NCBI GenBank assembly: GCA_965661355.1
Contig: CBFIDI010000009.1
Coordinates: forward strand, 1 to 39,426
Reading direction: 5' to 3'
Length of the DNA: 39,426 nt
Source of the DNA: CAMCFD01 sp965661355
GTDB lineage: Bacteria > Pseudomonadota > Alphaproteobacteria > Rickettsiales > UBA1997
The notes under the pieces are model-generated. The model searched no databases. It was given only the letters and a program-made list of their open reading frames with translations, and was not told the origin of the DNA. Of this stretch, positions 33,620-39,426 are shown in pieces (within the stretch, counting starts at the first letter, position 1; the number at the start of each line of letters is the position of its first letter). Made by a program: the position numbers and the translations under genes.

Positions 33620-33917
33620 ATTTTCTTACAACCCCTATCAAATAAAATCTAGAGCAAAAATCTCAAAGAGTATAAATATAGCATCTAATATTAAGTTTTG
33701 TCTTAAGCTGAAGATTTATTCTAAAGAATTTAGCTTTATATATTTACCTAACAATCATTAATATAGTTAAGAAAATTACTAGATTTTTATTGTTATAGCT
33801 GTTAAATTTGAAATTAAGATTGTTTTTAATTTCCGCTATATTAGGTCTATAAATTTATAATCTAAGAAATAATCAGGTGGCCTAAAAATGATAAGAATAT
33901 TAATAAAATTTTGAATA
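33620..33917. other. Gene-free stretch before the thioredoxin-NHL gene
   Basis: No gene is supported. AAATTAA (33,811-33,817) and TTAATTT (33,826-33,832) form a small hairpin. TATATT at 33,837-33,842 is a possible -10 without a good -35. Confidence 0.35.
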
Positions 33918-35909
33918 ATGGCGATTAAGTTAAGCAAAAAAGATAAATCTTTGTTGTTATTTATTGCAACCTTACTTGTTATTTTGTGGTTTATTTTTTC
34001 ATTTTTAACAAATTTAATTTTTTCTTCTGACTTTGTTAAAAGCGATGCTAGTAAAATAGTTAGCGCATATCCAAATGAGCAAAATAGATGGATCAATATT
34101 GCCAGAGAATTAACAAAAGAAGATCTTGAAGACAGAATAATTTTGCTAGATTTTTGGACTCATGCTTGTGTTAATTGCCTGCATATAATTCCCGAAATTA
34201 AAAAACTAGAAGCTGAATTTGGTAATAAATTACTAGTAATTGGAGTTCATAGTGGAAAATTTAAAAATGAAAAAGACATTGCTTCAATTAAAAAAGCGGT
34301 TTTAAAATATGATATTCAACATCTTGTAGTTAATGATTCAGAGTTAAAAATTTGGAATAAATTTAATATTAATGCATGGCCAACTCTAGTTTTAATTAAC
34401 CCTAGGGGGAAGGTAGAAAAAAGATATATTGGTGAAAATGATGTAAAATACGCTAGAAAAGATATCATAAATATGGTTGAAAAATACCGTTATCATTTAA
34501 ATCGAGAAAAAGCACCAATTTTGCTTGAAAAAAATAAAATTGTCAGAACCGTTTTAAGTTATCCGACTAAAATAACTTTTAGTCGTAATTTTTCTTACAA
34601 ATCATATGAGGGCGAGGCGTTTTTTATTGCTAATACCGGATCTAACAATGTTTTGGTGGTTAAACCAAATGGTGAAGTTATTGTACAAGTTGGTTCAAAA
34701 ACGCCGGGTTTGCGTGACGGAGTAATTGATATGGCGCGCTTTAACTCGCCTTCGGGGCTTTTAATTGACGAAAACAAGCTTTATGTTGCCGACACGGGAA
34801 ATCACTCTTTAAGAGTAGTTGACTTCAAGGAAGAAAGTGTCAAAACTTTGGTCGGAATTGGCAGTAGAGGGCAAATTTTATCTAAAGAAAAAAGTGGGTT
34901 GTCTTTTGCGTTATCGTCGCCATCAGATATTGAGTTTTTTCCTAATAAATCAACTATTGCCATAGCAAATTCTGGTTCTCATCAAATTTTATCTTACGAC
35001 ATAAACTCAAAAAACATTTCTGTTTTGGCTGGTAATGGTTACGAGGGAATAAAAGATGGTAAATATCCTAATAATTATTTGGCGCAAACTTCTGATTTAA
35101 GTGTTTATGGACAAAATCTTTACTTTCTTGACTCTGAAACTAGTTCGCTAAGGGTTTTGAATAAAAATGGACAAGTAAAAACTTTAATTGGCAGGGGTTT
35201 ATTTGATTTTGGCGACAAAAATGGCGATAGAAATAAAGCGTTGATGCAGCACCCGCTTGGCTTGTTCGTTAATTCTCGGGGCGCTTATATTGCCGATAGC
35301 TTTAATCATAAAATCCGTAAATATAATTTTGGTACAAAAAAATTGTCTAATTTATTTGGCTCTAGTCGCGGACAAGATTTAGGCGAAAATATGAAATTTG
35401 ACGAACCTGATGATATTTATGTAATAGACGAAGTAATGTACATTGTCGATAGCAATAATAATCGTATAGTTAAAATTGATTATGATGATATGAAGGCTAA
35501 TATTTTAAATGTTATTCCGGCTTTGCATTTACCTAAAGATGGATTTTTGCAATATTTACCTAATTTGCAAAAATCAGATCTTAAAAAAATAAAATCAGAA
35601 AATGTCAAAGTTGTTTTTAATTTTGAAAAAGAAGGTTGGAAAATCAATGAAAAAGGTCCAAGTTTCTTGAATTTACTGAAAATGGTAGATTTGAAAAAAG
35701 CAGATTTAATTACTACTTTTGACTGGAATATGATCAAAAACAACGAAATTATTTTGCCAAAACTTAAGAAAGGCGTAAAATATGTTTTGCAAGGTACAAT
35801 TTACTTTTGTGACGACAAAGAAAATGCGCTTTGCTATATTTCAAGCCATGAGCAAGAAATAGAAGTAGATCAAGAAAACGGCGCCGAAAATCTAATGATA
35901 AATCTTTAA
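33918..35909 (+). CDS. Membrane-anchored thioredoxin-like protein with NHL-repeat domain
   Basis: A 663-residue protein whose domain order resembles the NHLRC2 family. One N-terminal membrane helix (about 11-33) is followed by a thioredoxin-like domain (about 55-190) with the redox pair Cys84-x-x-Cys87 in DFWTHACVNCLHIIPEI and cis-Pro region FNINAWPTLVLINPRG. A beta-propeller of NHL repeats follows (about 215-530: DGVIDMARFNSPSGLLIDENKLYVADTGNHSLRVVD is a textbook repeat unit). The last 120 residues are a beta-rich domain. The periplasmic face is likely. The start is ATG 33,918 after TTTTGAATA. The pseudopilin gene begins ten bases after the stop, so the two are probably co-expressed. Its substrate is unknown. 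Confidence 0.85.
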   Translation: MAIKLSKKDKSLLLFIATLLVILWFIFSFLTNLIFSSDFVKSDASKIVSAYPNEQNRWINIARELTKEDLEDRIILLDFWTHACVNCLHIIPEIKKLEAEFGNKLLVIGVHSGKFKNEKDIASIKKAVLKYDIQHLVVNDSELKIWNKFNINAWPTLVLINPRGKVEKRYIGENDVKYARKDIINMVEKYRYHLNREKAPILLEKNKIVRTVLSYPTKITFSRNFSYKSYEGEAFFIANTGSNNVLVVKPNGEVIVQVGSKTPGLRDGVIDMARFNSPSGLLIDENKLYVADTGNHSLRVVDFKEESVKTLVGIGSRGQILSKEKSGLSFALSSPSDIEFFPNKSTIAIANSGSHQILSYDINSKNISVLAGNGYEGIKDGKYPNNYLAQTSDLSVYGQNLYFLDSETSSLRVLNKNGQVKTLIGRGLFDFGDKNGDRNKALMQHPLGLFVNSRGAYIADSFNHKIRKYNFGTKKLSNLFGSSRGQDLGENMKFDEPDDIYVIDEVMYIVDSNNNRIVKIDYDDMKANILNVIPALHLPKDGFLQYLPNLQKSDLKKIKSENVKVVFNFEKEGWKINEKGPSFLNLLKMVDLKKADLITTFDWNMIKNNEIILPKLKKGVKYVLQGTIYFCDDKENALCYISSHEQEIEVDQENGAENLMINL

Positions 35910-35919
35910 CTAACGGATA

Positions 35920-36786
35920 ATGATGTCTTTTGAAAAACATAAAAAACATGCTTTTAGCTTGGTTGAGCTTGCGGCAGTTTTAATTGTTATTGCAATTATT
36001 ACTGTTGGGGTTATGAAGGGTTCTAAAATGATAAGAGACTCTAGAATAGCATCGGCCAGATCTTTAACTTCGTCGGCAAAAATTAGTCAAATTGACGGGC
36101 TTTTGGCGTGGTATGAAACTTCGATGAAAGAAAGCATTGAACGCGAAGAAACTATTGACAATTCTCAGCTTAGTATTTGGCACGATATAAGTAGTCAAAG
36201 ACCAAAAGATAGCAGTAATAATTCTTTGACCAAAACCCCTGATTCCAATGTAATTTATCGTGAAAATGGCATAAATTCATTGCCAAGTATTCAATTTGCA
36301 GCCTCTGGAAGATTTAGCCTTAGCGAATTCTATCAAGGTCACTTTTCGCGTAATGCGGTTTTTGCAGTGTTGTCACCAACTCTTGACCCTAGTGGAATTT
36401 ATATGGAGTTCATAGATTCTTATCTTAGCGGCAATAGTAACGCAATAGGAATTTCTTCTTCTGACATTAGGGTGGTGTCCGGATCTACAGGAAAGTTCAC
36501 TGCTAGTTTTGGGCAATCTCAAGAATATGTCATTGGCATTTACTTGAATAATGGCGTTTCAACTGCTTTTGTAAATGACATAGATGCCGCAGATAGCATT
36601 TCTTCTATGAATATTAACGGCTTTGAAGGTTTAACGGTTGGTGCCGATAAAAATGGAGGCGATAATTTTACTGGTTTAATTTCAGAAATTATAGTTTTTA
36701 ACAGAATATTAAGTGAAAAAGAAAGAATTATTGTGATGTCTTACCTGGCCAAAAAATATGGCATCAGAGTTGCTGGCGCTTATTAA
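35920..36786 (+). CDS. Prepilin-like protein with C-terminal LamG-type domain
   Basis: A 288-residue protein with a type IV prepilin N-terminus: a short basic leader, then Ala11|Phe12-Ser-Leu-Val-Glu16 and a hydrophobic helix (LVELAAVLIVIAIITVGVM). Glu at +5 is present; Ala replaces the usual Gly at -1, as in some related proteins. After a helical spine (to about 70), the rest resembles a laminin G/concanavalin-like sandwich: LLAWYETS, ISIWHDISS-type, NSLPSIQFAASGRF, YVIGIYLNNGVSTAFVND, GLTVGADKNGGDNFTGLISEIIVFNRILSEKERIIVMSYLAKKYGI. It could be a surface or secreted-fibre subunit or a pseudopilin. No pilus assembly genes are nearby. It sits ten bases after the thioredoxin-NHL gene. Confidence 0.8.
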   Translation: MMSFEKHKKHAFSLVELAAVLIVIAIITVGVMKGSKMIRDSRIASARSLTSSAKISQIDGLLAWYETSMKESIEREETIDNSQLSIWHDISSQRPKDSSNNSLTKTPDSNVIYRENGINSLPSIQFAASGRFSLSEFYQGHFSRNAVFAVLSPTLDPSGIYMEFIDSYLSGNSNAIGISSSDIRVVSGSTGKFTASFGQSQEYVIGIYLNNGVSTAFVNDIDAADSISSMNINGFEGLTVGADKNGGDNFTGLISEIIVFNRILSEKERIIVMSYLAKKYGIRVAGAY

Positions 36787-36789
36787 CGC

Positions 36790-37070
36790 TAAGACCTAAT
36801 TTAACCGTCATAATATAATTGGATAAATCTATCTAAAAAATTCAATATATCTATTTACTATGCTTTGCTTAATTATAGTAAATTTTTTAATCAAATTACC
36901 TATCTTTAAAATAATATTTAAAGATGGATTTTAATATTTTATTATTTTTCATCTTTAATTGCCAAATAAAATCTGTGTCTATTTTAACAAAAAACCATCA
37001 TAAAAATTTAGACGAATATTTTATTACTAATAATGTCTTTTAAAGATTAAAACTGAAATAATGGAATTTA
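36790..37070. repeat. Diverged family A and family B repeats before rpoH
   Basis: 36,790-36,940 matches the family A plan (GACCTAATTTAACCGTCATAAT, TTTTTTAATCAAATTACC, AATATTTAAAGATGGATTTTAATATT). 36,950-37,070 carries the family B core ACCATCATAAAAATTTAG at 36,993-37,010. ATGAAATTTCTCATCTTTTAT near 37,115 is a further shared tag. No gene lies in this 538-base gap. Confidence 0.5.
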
Positions 37071-37260
37071 AATTCTGTAATTGATAGAACCGCCTTAAAA
37101 ACTTCTCTATTATCAATGAAATTTCTCATCTTTTATCCTAAATTTTAAGTAAAAGATATGAAATAAATTCCAACATATGTGCTTCTTCGCTTAAAATTTA
37201 TTATCTAAAAAAATAATCAAATAATAAGATTATTATAATTTTTCACGATATTGCTTTTTC

Positions 37261-37289
37261 TTGACAAAAACCACTTTCTTTACTATTAT
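37261..37289 (+). promoter_or_regulatory. Consensus sigma-70 promoter for rpoH
   Basis: TTGACA (37,261-37,266), a 17-base spacer and TATTAT (37,284-37,289). Transcription should start near 37,296, about 29 bases before the GTG. No sigma-32-type promoter is evident, so basal expression appears to be housekeeping. Confidence 0.8.
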
Positions 37290-37324
37290 TTACGAGGTTA
37301 GAAAGTAAATATTTTTAAATTTAG

Positions 37325-38299
37325 GTGACAGAAATACAAGACAAAATCCATAATAAGGTACAAAAGATCCAAGATCAAAATTGCGAAAATTCTAAAACAG
37401 AAATTGCAATTTCTAAAGATCGAGATGTTTCACGAAAAGATGTTGAAAGTTTATCTTCATATTTAAGACAAATTAATCAATTTCCTATTCTTTCAAAAGA
37501 AGAAGAATATAAATATGCTAAAAATTTTAAAGATAACGGCGATAAAGAAGCGGCTAAAATTTTAGTGCAAAGCCATTTGCGATTGGTGGTAAAAATTGCA
37601 GGCAAGTTCAAAGGTTATGGTTTGCCAGTAACTGAACTTATTTCCGAGGGTAATATTGGCTTGGTTAAAGCGGTTAAAAAATTTGACCCCGACAAAGGGT
37701 TTCGTTTTTCAACCTATGCAATGTGGTGGGTTCGGGCGAATATTCAAGAATATATTTTAAGATCTTGGTCTTTGGTTAAAATTGGCACTACGGCTGCGCA
37801 AAAAAAGTTATTTTTTAATTTAAACAAGATTAAAAAAAGACTGAAATTTGCCTCAGAAAGTTCTAAAGCTTTATCAAATGATGAGATTAACAGAATTTCA
37901 AATGATTTAAATGTAAGTCATGTAGAAGTTAAGGAAATGGATTCTAGATTGTCAAATTCTGATTTTTCGTTAAATTCAAAAATTGGCGATGAAGAGGGTT
38001 CTCTTGAAATGGCCGATATAATAATTGATCAAAATGACAATCAAGAAACAATAGCAATTGACGAGCAAGAAAAAAATAATCGCGAAAATATGTTAAAAGA
38101 AGCATTTTTAGTATTAAACGACAGAGAGAAAGATATTATTATTAAGCGTCAAATGTCCGAAGTTTCAAGCACATTAGAAGAATTGAGTAAAATTTATAAA
38201 ATCTCAAAAGAAAGAATAAGACAGCTTGAGGGTAGCGCACTTGAAAAAATTAAAAAAGAAATTATCAGAATTTCTGGCCAAAAAGAATCAAGAAAATAA
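37325..38299 (+). CDS. rpoH: Heat-shock sigma factor RpoH (sigma-32)
   Basis: An alternative sigma factor for heat-shock genes. A 40-residue polar N-terminus precedes region 1.2 (LSSYLRQINQFPILSKEEEYKYAKNF). Region 2 has LVVKIAGKFKGYGLPVTELISEGNIGLVKAVKKFDPDKGFRFSTYAMWWVRANIQEYIL. The RpoH box that marks this subfamily is intact as AQKKLFFNL (about 159-167). Region 4 has LNDREKDIIIKRQ and a helix-turn-helix ending ISKERIRQLEGSALEKIKKEI. The length of 324 is slightly above the usual 290-300 owing to the N-terminus. The start is GTG 37,325; the next Met is inside region 2. ribE follows after 11 bases. Confidence 0.95.
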   Translation: MTEIQDKIHNKVQKIQDQNCENSKTEIAISKDRDVSRKDVESLSSYLRQINQFPILSKEEEYKYAKNFKDNGDKEAAKILVQSHLRLVVKIAGKFKGYGLPVTELISEGNIGLVKAVKKFDPDKGFRFSTYAMWWVRANIQEYILRSWSLVKIGTTAAQKKLFFNLNKIKKRLKFASESSKALSNDEINRISNDLNVSHVEVKEMDSRLSNSDFSLNSKIGDEEGSLEMADIIIDQNDNQETIAIDEQEKNNRENMLKEAFLVLNDREKDIIIKRQMSEVSSTLEELSKIYKISKERIRQLEGSALEKIKKEIIRISGQKESRK

Positions 38300-38310
38300 T
38301 TAAAAAATTA

Positions 38311-38916
38311 ATGTTTACCGGAATTATAAAAAATATAGCGCAAATAAAAAAAATTGAACTTAGTGAAGATCAAGATTTACTATTGGCAATTAATGTTAAT
38401 GAAAAAATAGATAGAAATCTTGAAATTGGCTGCTCTATTGCTAATAATGGAATTTGCCTAACATTAACTAAAAAACAAGGCAATTTGCTGTTTTTCCAAG
38501 CCTCAAAAGAAACATTGCAAGTGACAACGCTAAATAGCTGGAAAGTAGATGATTTGGTCAATATAGAATTTTCATTGCGCCTTGGCGACGAACTTGGCGG
38601 TCATTATGTCAGTGGACATGTTGATGGCGTTGCTCAGATAAAAAAAATGAAGCAAGTAAAAGATTCGTGGAAAATGCAATTTTCTGTAAAAAATACAGCC
38701 TTGATGCAATTTCTTGCTAAAAAAGGTTCGGTTTGCCTGAACGGAATATCTTTAACCGTCAATGAAGTTTTTGACAATTCTTTTGAAGTTAATATTATAA
38801 AGCACACTTTTGAAAATACCAATTTACAAAATATTAAAATTGATGATGAGGTTAATCTAGAAATTGACCTTTTGGCTAGATATATCAATAGAAGACAAGA
38901 ATATTTTAATCAATAA
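38311..38916 (+). CDS. ribE: Riboflavin synthase, alpha chain
   Basis: Converts two molecules of 6,7-dimethyl-8-ribityllumazine to riboflavin and a pyrimidine. Two lumazine-binding barrels are visible: MFTGIIKNIAQIKKIE with CSIANNGICLTLT (1-95), and GGHYVSGHVDGVAQIKKM with GSVCLNGISLTVNEV (about 96-190). The length of 201 fits. It begins 11 bases after rpoH and is followed by ribB after 38 bases, so riboflavin synthesis may be read through from rpoH. No FMN riboswitch is visible. Confidence 0.96.
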   Translation: MFTGIIKNIAQIKKIELSEDQDLLLAINVNEKIDRNLEIGCSIANNGICLTLTKKQGNLLFFQASKETLQVTTLNSWKVDDLVNIEFSLRLGDELGGHYVSGHVDGVAQIKKMKQVKDSWKMQFSVKNTALMQFLAKKGSVCLNGISLTVNEVFDNSFEVNIIKHTFENTNLQNIKIDDEVNLEIDLLARYINRRQEYFNQ

Positions 38917-38954
38917 TTTAATAACAAGTTTCACTTTATAAAAGAAAAAGGAAA

Positions 38955-39426
38955 ATGAAAAAAGACCTGGCAACAATTGAAGAAATTATCACTGATGCTA
39001 AAAATGGCAAAATGTTTATTTTGGTTGATGACGAAAATCGTGAGAATGAAGGCGATTTAATCATACCCGCTGATTTTTGCGACGATAAGGTAATTAATTT
39101 TATGGCAAAATTTGGGCGTGGGCTAATTTGTTTGGCGCTTAACGAGAAAAGAGTCGAAGAGCTTGAGCTACCATTAATGGCAATGAATAACCAGGCGCGG
39201 AATCGCACAGCTTTTACTGTTTCAATTGAAGCTAAAGAGGGCATTTCAACCGGAATTTCTGCTTACGATCGTGCAAAGACTATTAAAGATGCTATTGATG
39301 CGCATAAAACAAAAGAGGATATTGTGAGCCCCGGTCATGTTTTTCCGTTAAAAGCGCAAAATGGTGGGGTTCTTGTCAGGGCTGGTCATACTGAGGCTGC
39401 GGTTGATATTTCGCGCTTGGCTGGGT
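38955..39426 (+). CDS. ribB: 3,4-dihydroxy-2-butanone 4-phosphate synthase (5' part, runs off the window)
   Basis: Makes the four-carbon precursor of riboflavin from ribulose 5-phosphate. The first 157 residues show the diagnostic motifs: ILVDDENRENEGDLI with acidic metal ligands, FGRGLICLAL, FTVSIEAKEGISTGISAYDRAKTI, SPGHVFPL and RAGHTEAAVD. The frame is open to the end of the window. It may be plain RibB or a RibBA fusion with GTP cyclohydrolase II, which cannot be decided here. The ATG follows AAAAAGGAAA, one of the few Shine-Dalgarno-like sequences in this window. The gene is third after rpoH and ribE. Confidence 0.95.
   Translation, partial: MKKDLATIEEIITDAKNGKMFILVDDENRENEGDLIIPADFCDDKVINFMAKFGRGLICLALNEKRVEELELPLMAMNNQARNRTAFTVSIEAKEGISTGISAYDRAKTIKDAIDAHKTKEDIVSPGHVFPLKAQNGGVLVRAGHTEAAVDISRLAG

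Noticed and set aside
33836..34096. 86-codon minus-strand frame
   Set aside because: It overlaps the start and membrane helix of the thioredoxin-NHL protein in antisense and has no features of its own.
1..39426. tRNA or rRNA genes
   Set aside because: No cloverleaf with a GGTTCRA-type T-arm or CCA-proximal acceptor stem and no rRNA-like conserved stretch was seen on either strand; a covariance scan would be more sensitive.

Overview
The window is a chromosomal segment, very rich in A+T and about 76% coding. It looks like an alphaproteobacterium, possibly near the Rickettsiales/Holosporales part of the class. The clues are an alpha-type bL31, RpoH with its RpoH box, a bactofilin/M23 pair, a GltX of the kind found in Rickettsia-like genomes, a split glycine decarboxylase (GcvPA/GcvPB) and LpxR. 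This placement is by recognition, not by phylogeny. Biosynthetic genes (proB, metE, hisA, nadE, gcvPA/PB, riboflavin genes) argue against an extremely reduced parasite. I see no tRNA, rRNA, CRISPR array, transposase or phage gene.

Layout. 1-12 kb, all plus strand: ExoD-family membrane protein, rho with a long lysine-rich N-terminal extension, an OmpA-like lipoprotein with proB, enolase, a GshB-like ATP-grasp protein, NAD synthetase and glutamyl-tRNA synthetase. 12-14 kb, minus: an M23 peptidase/bactofilin envelope pair behind a strong promoter whose -10 lies inside a dyad. 14-15.5 kb, plus: rpmE and a BioH-like hydrolase. 16-17.5 kb, minus: comM. 17.5-19 kb: a gene-free stretch packed with hairpins. 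19-22.6 kb, minus: metE, then a DUF1016-type N-terminal domain fused to a staphylococcal-type nuclease. 23-30 kb, plus: ferredoxin-NADP reductase, a small potassium-channel-like protein with a LolC/LolE permease, LpxR, hisA and a YajG-like lipoprotein. 30-34 kb, plus: gcvPA and gcvPB behind a perfect consensus promoter. 34-37 kb, plus: an exported thioredoxin-NHL protein followed by a pseudopilin with a LamG-like domain. 37-39.4 kb, plus: rpoH, ribE and ribB, the last running off the end.

The most unusual feature is the hairpin array at about 17,685-18,013. Three hairpins with unrelated but complementary stems present the same seven-base loop, GTGGTGA, and four further GGTG motifs lie between or beside other inverted repeats. 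G-U pairs that work only in plus-strand RNA suggest a structured plus-strand RNA. I do not recognise it as a known RNA class.

Two other genome-scale signals stand out. First, long imperfect-palindrome repeats of about 150 bp are scattered in intergenic space as diverged copies. Second, almost no gene has a recognisable Shine-Dalgarno sequence; start codons usually follow A/T-rich runs. Several promoters match the sigma-70 consensus closely, including those of rho, gcvPA, rpoH, the M23 gene and the channel gene, so transcription signals are conventional even though translation signals are not.
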